From: Lachnospiraceae bacterium
GTDB taxonomy: Bacteria; Bacillota; Clostridia; Lachnospirales; Lachnospiraceae
Assembly (NCBI GenBank): GCA_015056765.1
Contig: SVFQ01000001.1
Location: forward strand, 124,001 to 188,000
Length of the DNA: 64,000 bases
Direction: 5' to 3'
Positions 16,959 through 26,099 of this stretch are shown here, one piece after another. Position 1 is the stretch's first letter, and each line of letters begins with the position of its first letter. The position numbers were made by a program, and so were the translations under genes. The notes under the pieces are model-generated. The model was not told where the DNA came from and did not search any database. It worked only from the letters and a program-made list of their open reading frames with translations.

Positions 16959-18062
16959 ATGAATCTAGACTCCAAACCATCTTTTTACAAACGATACATC
17001 AGAATACCACTGCGCATCCTGCTATCCCTAGTCCTTATCTGTGGGCTTACCTTTTTTGGGATTTTGCTTTATCTTACAGTGGTAGAGTTTAACCCGGAAG
17101 CCTCTGAACCTATAGCTGTTACCGGCAACTCCTCCAGGACTCTCAAAACAGGTGACAGTATTAAAATTCTCAGTTGGAACGTGGGTTACGGTGGACTTGG
17201 CGCTGAAGCGGATTTCTTCATGGATGGCGGACACGATGTGACCACCTATAATAAAGACGGCGTGGAAGACAATATCTTTGGCATTTCCGATATCGTTTCA
17301 GACCTGCAGCCTGATATTGCTGTTTATCAGGAGGTGGATTTAGACTCTGCCCGTTCTTATCACTTCAATGAAGTAGAGGAGCTCTCAAAAGTATTTAGCA
17401 ACTCCCAAAGCAGTTTTGCCAATAACTTTTTAGTAGACTTTGTACCCTATCCGATACCTCCAATTGGTAAAGTTAGTTCCGGTATCCTTACGGACTCCCA
17501 ATTTGAAATCAGTAACTCCACCAGACTTTCTCTACCTTGTCCTTTTGGCTGGCCACTACGTGTTGGTAACCTGAAAAGATGCCTGTTAGTTAGCCGTATT
17601 CCTTTGGCTAATTCCGATAAGGAGCTTGTAATCGTGAATCTTCACTTAGAGGCTTACGATTCCGGTGAAGGTAAGATAGCACAGACAAAGCAGCTCCTTC
17701 AAGTTCTTCAGGATGAATATAAAAAGGGCAACTATGTTATCGCCGCCGGAGATTTTAACCAGACTTTCTCCAATGTAGATTTGTCTAATTACCCGGTATA
17801 CGAAGGTAAATGGGAAGCTGGAAAGATAGAGACTTCTGATTTTGGCAATGACTTTACTCTTGCTATGGATGATAATGCTCCATCCTGTCGATCTCTGGAT
17901 CAAGTCTATGCAGGTGCAGATATCAGCACCTTCCAGTTTTATGTAATTGATGGTTTCATTTGTTCCAAAAACGTAAGCATTAGGTCTGTGGAAACCAAGG
18001 ATTATGACTTCCAATATAGTGATCACAACCCTGTAGTACTAGAAGCCACGTTACTTCCATAG
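16959..18062 (+). CDS. Membrane-anchored endonuclease/exonuclease/phosphatase family protein
   Basis: A 367-residue protein with one N-terminal transmembrane helix (about residues 19-42) and an extracytoplasmic EEP domain. Family motifs are visible: ILSWNVGYGG, YQEVDLDS with the catalytic Glu, VIVNLHLEA, AAGDFNQTF and the C-terminal YSDHNPVV with Asp-His. EEP enzymes cleave phosphodiesters or phosphomonoesters in nucleic acids, lipids or inositol phosphates; the substrate here cannot be told. The start follows GAAGGGGGATTT. It stands alone between divergent promoters and a terminator. Confidence 0.88.
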   Translation: MNLDSKPSFYKRYIRIPLRILLSLVLICGLTFFGILLYLTVVEFNPEASEPIAVTGNSSRTLKTGDSIKILSWNVGYGGLGAEADFFMDGGHDVTTYNKDGVEDNIFGISDIVSDLQPDIAVYQEVDLDSARSYHFNEVEELSKVFSNSQSSFANNFLVDFVPYPIPPIGKVSSGILTDSQFEISNSTRLSLPCPFGWPLRVGNLKRCLLVSRIPLANSDKELVIVNLHLEAYDSGEGKIAQTKQLLQVLQDEYKKGNYVIAAGDFNQTFSNVDLSNYPVYEGKWEAGKIETSDFGNDFTLAMDDNAPSCRSLDQVYAGADISTFQFYVIDGFICSKNVSIRSVETKDYDFQYSDHNPVVLEATLLP

Positions 18063-18106
18063 CGTCATGTCAAATCTTTACTGTGTAACCAGATGCAGTT
18101 TTATAC

Positions 18107-18175
18107 GAAAAAAGGGGCAGCGCCCTGATGATTTCTTATGTCATCAAGAGCGTTAGCCCCTTTTCTATTTTTTTC
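18107..18175. terminator. Bidirectional terminator between EEP gene and pepF
   Basis: A long hairpin whose outer stem is gaaaaaaggggc (18107-18118) with gccccttttc (18156-18165), with an inner tgatga/tcatca stem, followed by a T-rich stretch. It serves both convergent genes. Confidence 0.75.
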
Positions 18176-18218
18176 TGTATCACTTTCTCAAAGTGATTAT
18201 CATTTAATTTCCGCTCAA

Positions 18219-20024
18219 TTAGAGTTTATCTACTAAAGCTTCCATTTCATCGATGGCTTCACCAAATACCTGAAGTGCTTCTTCGATAGGTTTCTCAGTT
18301 GTTAAATCTACACCTGCAATCTTCAGAAGGCTGACAGGATCCTGGGTACAACCGCTGCTGAGGAATTTCTTATACTGTTCTACCATTGGTGCGCCTTCTT
18401 CTAAGATACGTTTTGCAATAGCTACACTGGCTACGAAGCTGGTTGCATACTGATATACGTAGAAGTTGTAGTAGAAGTGAGGAATTCTGCACCATTCATA
18501 TCCAATTTCTTTATCAGAAATCATGGTATCACCAAAGTACTCTTTATTCAGGTTGTAATATACATCGTAGAGAGAATCTGCAGTTAATGGTGTGCCTTCC
18601 TCTGCCATGGTATTGGTCTTTCTTTCGAACTCTTCGAACATAGTCTGACGGAACAAAGTGCTCTTGAAGCTCTCTAAGAAGTGATTTACGATAAATGCCT
18701 TTTCTTTTGCATCTACAGCTTTATCTTTTAAGTAGTAGTAAAGAAGTACTTCGTTTGTTGTGGAAGCTACTTCTGCTACGAAGATTTTGTACTGGCTGTT
18801 GAAAATGGTTTGTGCTTTCTCGGAATACCATGTATGCATGCTGTGGCCCATTTCATGTACCAGAGTAAAGACATCTTCCAAAGTATTGTTATAGTTCAGT
18901 AGCATGTATGGATGTACGCCGTAAACACCGGAGGAATATGCGCCGCCGCGTTTGCCTTCGTTTTCCAGTACATCGATCCATCTATTTTCGTATGCTTCTT
19001 TTACAACCGCTAAGTAGTCTTCACCAAGAGGTGCCAATGCTTTTAAAGACATCTCTTTTGCTTCTTCATAGTTTACTTCTTTTTCGAAGTCCGGAATCAT
19101 AGATACATATACGTCATACATATGCAGCTCATCAACGCCCAGCATCTTCTTACGAAGGTCTACATAGCGGTGCATCTTGTCCATGTTATGATGTACAGCA
19201 TCAAAAAGTCTATCACAAACTGCAGGGCTTACATTGTTGCTGTCTACAGCTGCTTCGAAGTTGGAGTTATATTTTCTGGCTTTGGATTTGAAGATTCTAG
19301 CCTTTACTTCACCGTCATAAGTTGCAGCCCAGGTATTCTTGAATTCTGCGTATCTATCATAGTATGCCTTGAATGCATTCTGACGAAGTACACGGTCAGA
19401 GGATCTCTGAAGTGGTACGAATCTACCGTCTGTCAGCTGGATTTCCTTGCCGTCTTTATCTTTGACCATACCAAATTTCAGGTCTGCATCGCCCAGCATG
19501 CCATATGTCTTAGCAGAAGCTTCGCATACTTCTTCAGCAGATGCCAGGAGCTGCTCCATTGCTTTGTCTAAGATGTGGTCTTTTAATCTACGGATTTCAG
19601 TAATAGAGATTTCATATCTCTTTAAGCCTTCTTCCTGCTGATAGTAGGATTTCAAAGTTTCATCATCGATTGCCAGGATTTCCGGATCGATGAAGGAAGT
19701 CTTCTCTCCAATCTGTACCAGCGCAGAAGTTGCCTTGCTAGCTAATTCCTGATTGTGAGTATTGGCTGTATCCTCATCTCTTCTCATATGGGCATAGCCA
19801 TAGATATAACCTTCTAAGGTTTCAATTTCTTCTCTTAATTTGAATACATCTAAAAGATTCTTTGCACTTGCTCCTACTTTGCCTTCGAAGCTTGCCAGTT
19901 CATCACCTTTTGCAGCGACTTTCTTCAAATCAGCTTCCCAAAGGTCTTCATTTGCATAGATATCTTCTAAGCGCCAAGTCAGTTCCTTTGCGACTTCTTC
20001 TCTTTTTGGTAACTTGTTTTCCAT
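18219..20024 (-). CDS. pepF: Oligoendopeptidase F
   Basis: A 601-residue cytoplasmic zinc metallopeptidase of family M3B that cleaves short peptides. The thermolysin-like site HEMGHSMH (near residue 390) supplies the two zinc histidines and the catalytic glutamate, and a downstream Glu in the family region (about 415-420) supplies the third ligand. Length and full-length colinearity with PepF are normal. The start follows AGGAGGAAACAAA, a very strong ribosome site. It lies alone, downstream of tRNA-Arg and its terminator. Confidence 0.95.
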   Translation of the reverse strand: MENKLPKREEVAKELTWRLEDIYANEDLWEADLKKVAAKGDELASFEGKVGASAKNLLDVFKLREEIETLEGYIYGYAHMRRDEDTANTHNQELASKATSALVQIGEKTSFIDPEILAIDDETLKSYYQQEEGLKRYEISITEIRRLKDHILDKAMEQLLASAEEVCEASAKTYGMLGDADLKFGMVKDKDGKEIQLTDGRFVPLQRSSDRVLRQNAFKAYYDRYAEFKNTWAATYDGEVKARIFKSKARKYNSNFEAAVDSNNVSPAVCDRLFDAVHHNMDKMHRYVDLRKKMLGVDELHMYDVYVSMIPDFEKEVNYEEAKEMSLKALAPLGEDYLAVVKEAYENRWIDVLENEGKRGGAYSSGVYGVHPYMLLNYNNTLEDVFTLVHEMGHSMHTWYSEKAQTIFNSQYKIFVAEVASTTNEVLLYYYLKDKAVDAKEKAFIVNHFLESFKSTLFRQTMFEEFERKTNTMAEEGTPLTADSLYDVYYNLNKEYFGDTMISDKEIGYEWCRIPHFYYNFYVYQYATSFVASVAIAKRILEEGAPMVEQYKKFLSSGCTQDPVSLLKIAGVDLTTEKPIEEALQVFGEAIDEMEALVDKL

Positions 20025-20071
20025 TTTGTTTCCTCCTATATGTCTTTCATTCTTCCCCTATTTTTACTCTG

Positions 20072-20100
20072 AAAAAAAGAAGCTTTAAAAAAGCTTCTTT
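20072..20100 (-). terminator. Terminator after tRNA-Arg
   Basis: A 10-bp inverted repeat (20076-20085 with 20091-20100) followed on the minus strand by T residues lies four bases past the tRNA 3' end. Confidence 0.8.
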
Positions 20101-20104
20101 ATAG

Positions 20105-20178
20105 CGTTCCCGAGGCGATTCGAACGCCCGACCCCTCGCTTAGGAGGCGAGTGCTCTATCCTGCTGAGCTACGGAAAC
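20105..20178 (-). tRNA. tRNA-Arg, anticodon CCT
   Basis: The 74-base minus-strand sequence folds as a cloverleaf. The acceptor stem GTTTCCG pairs with CGGGAAC (one G-T pair), the D arm contains TAGCTCAGCAGGATAGAGC, the anticodon stem CTCGC/GCGAG encloses CTCCTAA, giving anticodon CCT for AGG codons, and the T arm contains GTTCGAATC. The discriminator base is G and CCA is not encoded. It is followed by its own terminator. Confidence 0.95.
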
Positions 20179-20205
20179 ATAGGATGAAGAGTTTGCAATC
20201 ACCCT

Positions 20206-21096
20206 CTACGGATAATTCACAAATCCCTGCAGCCACACTACGCCCTTGAAGCGTCTGCCTACTGCCGGCTCTCCATACAAATCTATTTTATTGATGCAAA
20301 TATCAAATGTCAATTCATTACTTTCGATTGTCATGACGTAGATTTCTTCGTTTGTAACACGGTTTACTTCCAAATGACAATCTTTGATTTCCCCTAAGAT
20401 AGAATACTGATCACACTCTACACCATAAGGCATAAAGTAGGTATCCACCAGGCTCATGACATCTTCTCTACGAATTCTCTTGGAAATGGTATTATAGGTG
20501 TCCATATCTTCCAGAGTCAAAGTTTCAATGGCATTTTCATTACCGGCTCTTGCTTGCGCAATCAGTTTTGTACGATTCTGAACTTCCTTCTGCGCTTTTT
20601 CCATTTCTTCTTCATTTTTTTGAATCGGAAGAAGTATCATGCCCTGGATAGAAAGGCCACTTAAATTAAGGGTGGTGCCTCTAACCGGAAGCTGTCCACC
20701 TTCTCGTAATCTGATATATGGGATTCTGTTCTGCAGATAGAATACCAGAGAAACACCTACTTTAGGTTCATCACAAACCCCGGCGTAACTTTCTTTGTCT
20801 GCATGGGGTTCTATGGTGATGTCCTCCATAGAGGTGATGTTTTCTCCGGTTAAATATGGGTAGCAGTATTCAAAACTGAATTTGTCATCTTCATCAAATT
20901 CACCGCATACTACCACGCCGATATGTTCTGCATACTCTTTTTTGAATTCAGCAAGAAGCGTGTCGTCCGAGCCACCGCTGATATAATCTCTATGATCTGC
21001 ATTTTCCAGTATGTTCATGATGACTTCATGCATGTCTTTGCTGTTTTTGACTTTACTAAAGCCTACAGCTCTGAGATACTTGTGCACGGACTTCAC
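20206..21096 (-). CDS. DUF3881 family protein
   Basis: A 296-residue soluble protein of unknown function that I recognise as the DUF3881 family, typical of Lachnospiraceae and found beside serS in that group. It begins with VHKYLRAVGFSKV and has no signal peptide or membrane segment. The best start is the GTG at 21096, which follows an AGAAG-rich stretch; this is a weak ribosome site, so the start is less certain. It is 68 bases downstream of serS on the same strand. No catalytic motif is evident. Confidence 0.75.
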   Translation of the reverse strand: MKSVHKYLRAVGFSKVKNSKDMHEVIMNILENADHRDYISGGSDDTLLAEFKKEYAEHIGVVVCGEFDEDDKFSFEYCYPYLTGENITSMEDITIEPHADKESYAGVCDEPKVGVSLVFYLQNRIPYIRLREGGQLPVRGTTLNLSGLSIQGMILLPIQKNEEEMEKAQKEVQNRTKLIAQARAGNENAIETLTLEDMDTYNTISKRIRREDVMSLVDTYFMPYGVECDQYSILGEIKDCHLEVNRVTNEEIYVMTIESNELTFDICINKIDLYGEPAVGRRFKGVVWLQGFVNYP

Positions 21097-21164
21097 CTTC
21101 TTTCTTTTCTTATTTTGTTAATCTTGCTGACAGCTCAATCCATAATGTGTCAAGGACGCTTATA

Positions 21165-22448
21165 TTATGGACGAAGTTCTGTCTTTCCACCCATGTATGG
21201 CTGTAATTTCTCAGGAATTGCGATAGAACCGTCCGCTCTTAAGTTATTCTCTAAGAATGCAATCAGCATACGTGGAGGTGCAACTACTGTGTTGTTTAAG
21301 GTATGTGCGAAATACTTGCTTCCGTCTGCACCTTTTACACGGATTTTCAATCTTCTAGCCTGAGCATCCCCAAGGTTGGAGCAGCTACCTACTTCGAAAT
21401 ATTTTTTCTGTCTTGGAGACCAAGCTTCAACGTCGATAGATTTTACTTTTAAATCTGCTAAGTCACCGGAACAGCACTCTAAAGTACGAACCGGAATATC
21501 TAAGCTACGGAACAGGTCTACTGTGTTCTGCCATAATTTATCAAACCATGCTTTGGAATCTTCCGGCTTACATACCACAATCATTTCCTGTTTTTCAAAC
21601 TGGTGGATACGATATACTCCACGTTCTTCAATACCATGTGCACCCTTTTCTTTTCTGAAGCAAGGGCTGTAGCTGGTCAGGGTCTGAGGTAGTTCTGCTT
21701 CAGGCAGCATGGTGTCGATGAATTTACCGATCATGGAGTGCTCGGAAGTACCAATCAAATACAAATCTTCGCCTTCAATCTTGTACATCATGGCATCCAT
21801 TTCCGGGAAGCTCATAACGCCGGATACTACATTACCATGAATCATGAAAGGTGGTATGCAGTAAGTGAAGCCACGATCAATCATGAAATCTCTAGCATAG
21901 GAGATAACTGCAGAGTGAAGTCTTGCGATATCACCCATGAGATAGTAAAAACCGTTACCTGCTACTTTACGAGCTGCATCTAAGTCGATACCTTTCAGGC
22001 TTTCCATAATTTCTGTATGATATGGAATCTCAAAATCAGGTACTACCGGTTCGCCATACCTCTGAACTTCTACGTTTTCAGAATCATCTTTACCAATCGG
22101 AACAGATGGATCGATGATATTTGGAATCACCATCATGATATTGGTAACTTTTTCTTCCAACTCAGCCTGTTTTTTCTCAAGTTCTTCCAGTCTTTCGGCA
22201 TCTTTTGCTACTTCAGTTTTTTTTGCTTCAGCTTCTTCTTTTTTGCCTTCTTTCATGAGGCCGCCGATTTCTTTTGCGATTTTATTCTTGTTGGCTTTGA
22301 TATCATCTGCTTCCTGCTGCACAGCTCTTCTTTCTGTGTCCAGCGCGATGACTTCATCTACCATAGGAATCTTCTCATCCTGGAATTTCTTTTTGATGTT
22401 TTCTTTTACTACGTCTGGATTTTCTCTTAGAAACTTAATATCAATCAT
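21165..22448 (-). CDS. serS: Serine--tRNA ligase
   Basis: A 427-residue class II aminoacyl-tRNA synthetase that charges tRNA-Ser. It has the long N-terminal coiled-coil arm (about residues 28-105, rich in Glu and Lys) that grips the tRNA, motif 2 with SPCFRKEKGAHG, and motif 3 near the C terminus (ANNTVVA-like NNTVVAPPRMLIAFLENN, then IPEKLQPYMGG, given in pieces). The start follows GAGGAGAGGAAAAAG. Only 16 bases separate it from the upstream HD-GYP-like gene, so there is no room for a T-box leader. Confidence 0.97.
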   Translation of the reverse strand: MIDIKFLRENPDVVKENIKKKFQDEKIPMVDEVIALDTERRAVQQEADDIKANKNKIAKEIGGLMKEGKKEEAEAKKTEVAKDAERLEELEKKQAELEEKVTNIMMVIPNIIDPSVPIGKDDSENVEVQRYGEPVVPDFEIPYHTEIMESLKGIDLDAARKVAGNGFYYLMGDIARLHSAVISYARDFMIDRGFTYCIPPFMIHGNVVSGVMSFPEMDAMMYKIEGEDLYLIGTSEHSMIGKFIDTMLPEAELPQTLTSYSPCFRKEKGAHGIEERGVYRIHQFEKQEMIVVCKPEDSKAWFDKLWQNTVDLFRSLDIPVRTLECCSGDLADLKVKSIDVEAWSPRQKKYFEVGSCSNLGDAQARRLKIRVKGADGSKYFAHTLNNTVVAPPRMLIAFLENNLRADGSIAIPEKLQPYMGGKTELRP

Positions 22449-22464
22449 CTTTTTCCTCTCCTCA

Positions 22465-23532
22465 CTAGTCTAGAACTTCTTCTATAAATAAGTCGCTTTC
22501 CTGACACATGTCTTTGATGACCACATTTGTTTTGGTATTTCCTTCGCTGTCTTTAATGATCTTCAAAACCGGTCTGTCCGGGAAGTTCCTATTTTGTCTA
22601 ATAATTACAGCTATCTCATGCTCTGTCGTATATACTACAGAACCTACAGGATATGCAGCTACGAATTCCATGAACTTAGCAATTACCTTTTCATTATAGA
22701 AAAGTTTACCTAAGTCTCTCAGAAATTCTAATGCTTGATAGGTCTTCACCTTCTTGCATCCGACACCCATTACCATTTCATCGAACACGTCACATACCTG
22801 GATAATATCGAACTCTAGTCCAAATCTCTGATTATTATCATAGCTATGCGCTTTGTTTTTTTCGTGATGATACAAAATGATGTTCTTGGTGTAATCGGAA
22901 ATCCATGGAGATTCCGCTACCATCTCATATCCATACTGAGCATGTTTCTTGTAAAGCTTTTGAATGCTTTCTTCCATCATCTCGATATCTACATCTCTAT
23001 AATCGATATCAACATAATTTAAACCTACATCATGTAATAAACCAGCTACACCCATGTCATGTAACTGTTCTTTATTCAAGTCCATCTTTAATCCGGTTAA
23101 AATTGATGTAGCACAAACATTTAACAAATGATCATATAAGTTGCCATCTCCAGTCGATACCTCGAACAGATGTTCCTGTACTTCCTCGATGTTTACGATT
23201 TCATCTATGATTTGTTCTGTGATACGGATACTCTCTCGTACCACTTCCTGATTTTCTGTCTTGTTGTTCAGTATTATTTTTTTAACTTTTGTCTTAAGTT
23301 CCGATCTAGTCTTTTCACTTACTAGCTCAAGGTCTTGCGGTTTGATAAATTTTTCGTCTCTGACAAAAACTTCTGTTATACCAAACTCTTTCAGTTTGGC
23401 AATCATTCCTGTATTTAATCTACATCCGGCTGCCACCAATTTGGTAAACTCACCGGCAATAATTCCTTTGGCTAATAGTTCATTCCCCTTTAAATCTTCA
23501 ACTTTGACAATCTTAATCATTCGAGTTTCCAT
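22465..23532 (-). CDS. HD-GYP-like phosphohydrolase with altered GYP motif
   Basis: A 355-residue protein with an N-terminal alpha/beta region (about 1-110) and an HD domain (about 140-320). The HD pair is in GLLHDVGLNY and the later metal residues in HHEKN and QVCDVFDEM are present. Where typical HD-GYP cyclic di-GMP phosphodiesterases have HHExxDGxGYP, this protein reads HHEKNKAHSYDNNQR, so the GYP part is missing. It may hydrolyse c-di-GMP, another nucleotide, or act as a sensor. The ATG at 23532 has AAGGAGCGAA before it; the frame runs further upstream without a ribosome site. It lies between the DUF4446 gene and serS. Confidence 0.82.
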   Translation of the reverse strand: METRMIKIVKVEDLKGNELLAKGIIAGEFTKLVAAGCRLNTGMIAKLKEFGITEVFVRDEKFIKPQDLELVSEKTRSELKTKVKKIILNNKTENQEVVRESIRITEQIIDEIVNIEEVQEHLFEVSTGDGNLYDHLLNVCATSILTGLKMDLNKEQLHDMGVAGLLHDVGLNYVDIDYRDVDIEMMEESIQKLYKKHAQYGYEMVAESPWISDYTKNIILYHHEKNKAHSYDNNQRFGLEFDIIQVCDVFDEMVMGVGCKKVKTYQALEFLRDLGKLFYNEKVIAKFMEFVAAYPVGSVVYTTEHEIAVIIRQNRNFPDRPVLKIIKDSEGNTKTNVVIKDMCQESDLFIEEVLD

Positions 23533-23555
23533 TTCGCTCCTTAGATTATTTTGTC

Positions 23556-24071
23556 TTATTCTTCCGATTTCATTGCAAGAGCTAATGCCTGCTTTTCTTC
23601 TTCCCCTAAATCGATAGCACACTTGCCACCGATGATTTCTTTTGTATAGGAATAGCATCCCTCCGCACTATGTACAGAATTCAGGATGAATCCATTGTTG
23701 TTCTCGTCCAGCAGTGCTAGTGAGAAAGATAGCTGTCCGCCCATTTGATTAAAGGCATCATATTTAACAATGCCCGTTTTCTGAATGGCGCTTTCCATAT
23801 TTTTATATAAGATACGAATATCTTTTTTATTCCGGTCAGCTGTTCCTTTTAATAGTTTAATATCCTGACAAACTCCTACAATTTCTGATTCTAGCGATTT
23901 CGCATTCTTACCCTGCATGAACTTACTGTATTTATTCTTCAGTTTTACGTACTTCACAAGTACAATAATATAAACTACAAACAGAATAAGTAGAGCACAA
24001 ATGATTCCTAGGAACAGGTATCCAATATCCAACCAGCCTAATCCAATTTGGCTAAAAAATTTACTATTCAT
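23556..24071 (-). CDS. DUF4446 family membrane protein
   Basis: A 171-residue protein with one N-terminal transmembrane helix (about residues 14-40), a short coiled-coil-like stretch (about 45-90) and a compact C-terminal domain with the conserved region KYDAFNQMGGQLSFSLALLD. I recognise this as DUF4446, whose gene usually follows parB in Clostridia, as here (17 bases after the parB stop). The role is unknown; the linkage suggests a connection with the cell envelope side of chromosome segregation, but that is speculation. Confidence 0.85.
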   Translation of the reverse strand: MNSKFFSQIGLGWLDIGYLFLGIICALLILFVVYIIVLVKYVKLKNKYSKFMQGKNAKSLESEIVGVCQDIKLLKGTADRNKKDIRILYKNMESAIQKTGIVKYDAFNQMGGQLSFSLALLDENNNGFILNSVHSAEGCYSYTKEIIGGKCAIDLGEEEKQALALAMKSEE

Positions 24072-24088
24072 GTTATCTCCACTTTGTC

Positions 24089-24985
24089 TTACTTCAATAA
24101 ATCTGTTAATCTATCCAATTCTTCGTGACTAAAGAACTCGATTTCAATTTTGCCGGCACCATTTTCTTTAGGAACGATAGATACTTTTGTACCTAAGTAA
24201 CCTTTGAGTAAATCTTCTCTCTGTCGATAGATAGCAATCAGTGCTTCATCGGTTTCTTTCTTTGGTGCATTCTTTTTTTCTTTACCTAAACTCTTAATCA
24301 GCTTTTCTGTTTCACGAACGCTGAGATTCTCATCGAAGATTTTCTGAGCCAATTCATACTGTAGTGCTTCATCTTCAATTCCGATTAAAGTTCTAGCATG
24401 TCCTGTAGATATCATTTCATCTACAATCATCTGCTGCACTTTTTCGGATAGTTTTAAAAGTCTCATGGAGTTAGTAACCGCAGTTCTACTCTTTGATACT
24501 CTCTCTGCGACTTCATCCTGCTTCAAGTTAAACTCATTCAAAAGTCTCTTATAGGCGAGAGCTTCTTCAATAGGATTCAACTGTTCACGCTGGATGTTTT
24601 CAATCAGAGCTACTTCTGCAATCTCTTGCTCTGATAAGTTTTTAATGATGACAGGAACTTCCTTCAGACCTGCCAATTTAGATGCTCTCCATCTACGTTC
24701 ACCACCGATGATTTCATAGTGGTCTTTTCTATCCTGTACCAGGATAGGATCCAGTACACCATACTGTTTAATAGAATCAGCTAATTCCTGTAAGGCGTCT
24801 TCATCAAATTTTTTTCTTGGCTGATCTCTGTTTGGTTCTACCTTGGTAATCTTTACTAAGGTCACCCCATCTTTTACTTCGTTCTTCTCTTCTCCGCTTT
24901 TTTTTGCTTCATTGGTGTTTTTCTTTGGTGTGGAAGAAGCTGGAATTAAAGAATCAAGTCCCTTACCTAATCCTCTTGCTGCCAT
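24089..24985 (-). CDS. parB: Chromosome-partitioning protein ParB
   Basis: A 298-residue DNA-binding CTPase that loads at parS sites and spreads as a clamp for chromosome segregation and origin organisation. It starts MAARGLGKGLDSL, a typical ParB N terminus that contacts ParA, followed after a charged linker by the CTP-binding motif GGERRWRA (about residue 95), a helix-turn-helix (about 150-200, KQDEVAERVSKSRTAVTN in part) and a C-terminal dimerisation region. The ATG at 24985 is chosen because the alternative ATG three codons upstream overlaps the ribosome site AAAGGA. It is directly downstream of parA, with two parS sites before parA. Confidence 0.97.
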   Translation of the reverse strand: MAARGLGKGLDSLIPASSTPKKNTNEAKKSGEEKNEVKDGVTLVKITKVEPNRDQPRKKFDEDALQELADSIKQYGVLDPILVQDRKDHYEIIGGERRWRASKLAGLKEVPVIIKNLSEQEIAEVALIENIQREQLNPIEEALAYKRLLNEFNLKQDEVAERVSKSRTAVTNSMRLLKLSEKVQQMIVDEMISTGHARTLIGIEDEALQYELAQKIFDENLSVRETEKLIKSLGKEKKNAPKKETDEALIAIYRQREDLLKGYLGTKVSIVPKENGAGKIEIEFFSHEELDRLTDLLK

Positions 24986-24986
24986 T

Positions 24987-25754
24987 TTAAACATCCTTTC
25001 TTTGAATGATTTCTTTAGCTAAATTCCGGTATGCTTCTGCGCCGGTAGACTTTGCATCATATACATTAATAGGCTGACCATAGCTTGGTGCCTCTGCTAA
25101 TCTAACACTTCTAGGAATCACTGTCTCAAATACGTGCTGGGACAGGTTTTCTTTTACGTTCTCTACTACCTGCTGAGATAAATTTGTTCTGGAATCATAC
25201 ATGGTAAATACCACACCTTCGATATCCAGATTTTCATTTAATCTATCTCTTACCAGATTCACTGTGTGAATCAACTGGCTTAAACCTTCCAATGCATAAA
25301 ATTCGCACTGGATTGGAACCAATACTTTATCCGCTGCTGTCATAGCATTAATAGTTAAGATACTTAATGACGGAGGACAATCCATCAAAATAAAATCATA
25401 TTGGTCTTTGATGTAGTCCAATTCTCTTTTTAAAATATATTGGTTCTTTTCTACATCTATCAGTTCAATTTCCACAGCTGCAAGATTTACGTTTGCAGGA
25501 AGAAGCGCTACATTCTCTACTACATCTTTGATCAGACATTCCTGAACTGTAGCCTCTCCAATCATCATCTCGTAAACGGTGTTCTCCGCTTCATTTTTAT
25601 CAACACCAAATCCACTAGTTGCATTACCCTGTGGATCCACATCAATCAAAAGAACCTTCTGTCCTTCTGCTGCTAAAGCTGCAGCGAGATTAATAGATGT
25701 GGTGGTTTTTCCTACGCCGCCCTTCTGGTTAGCAATTGCAATAACTTTTGCCAT
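24987..25754 (-). CDS. parA: Chromosome-partitioning ATPase ParA (Soj)
   Basis: A 255-residue ATPase with the deviant Walker A motif KGGVGKTTTSINLA (about residues 11-24), Walker A' with VDPQGNAT, and Walker B with ILMDCPPSLS. It cycles on the nucleoid and moves or separates ParB-parS complexes, and in Firmicutes also modulates DnaA. It is adjacent to parB (stop one base before the parB ATG) and close to oriC, as is usual. Confidence 0.97.
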   Translation of the reverse strand: MAKVIAIANQKGGVGKTTTSINLAAALAAEGQKVLLIDVDPQGNATSGFGVDKNEAENTVYEMMIGEATVQECLIKDVVENVALLPANVNLAAVEIELIDVEKNQYILKRELDYIKDQYDFILMDCPPSLSILTINAMTAADKVLVPIQCEFYALEGLSQLIHTVNLVRDRLNENLDIEGVVFTMYDSRTNLSQQVVENVKENLSQHVFETVIPRSVRLAEAPSYGQPINVYDAKSTGAEAYRNLAKEIIQRKDV

Positions 25755-25987
25755 AGGATTTACTACCTCTTTCTATCTTCTATTCACTAAACTCTTAGTG
25801 GATATTATATCACACTTTCCATTCAGTCTTTTGTTTTAATTATGTATTTTATAAGTTACTTTCTTTTCGTAACCCTTTATAACTATATCTTGTGTCTATT
25901 CCGTGAAACACTGAAATTGTTTCATATTTCAAGGTTTTTGTTTCACAGATTGTTTCACGGTTCGTTCACAACATCTTGTGGTCGGAA

Positions 25988-26003
25988 TGTTTCACGTGAA
26001 ACA
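25988..26003. promoter_or_regulatory. parS site 1
   Basis: TGTTTCACGTGAAACA, an exact match to the 16-bp Firmicute parS consensus, a perfect palindrome. It would nucleate ParB close to oriC and may autoregulate parA-parB. Confidence 0.97.
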
Positions 26004-26037
26004 TTATATAGTTGTGATTATGGATTATCTTTTAAAA

Positions 26038-26053
26038 TGTTTCACGTGAAACA
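26038..26053. promoter_or_regulatory. parS site 2
   Basis: A second exact TGTTTCACGTGAAACA, 50 bases (start to start) from the first, so the two sites lie on nearly the same face of the helix. Confidence 0.97.
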
Positions 26054-26099
26054 TTTGTGGTGTCTGACAATAATGCCCCAACATCTAGGAATACCTAGA

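Larger units (their letters stand above)
25755..26099. other. Intergenic parS region between rsmG and parA
   Basis: These 345 bases hold no gene. They are AT-rich and contain two perfect parS sites (25988-26003, 26038-26053) and several half-sites with the same core: GTGAAACA at 25903-25910 and TGTTTCA at 25918, 25939 and 25951. The parA promoter should also lie here but was not identified with confidence. Confidence 0.85.

Noticed and set aside
22449-22464. T-box leader before serS
   Set aside because: Only 16 bases lie between serS and the upstream gene, too short for any T-box.
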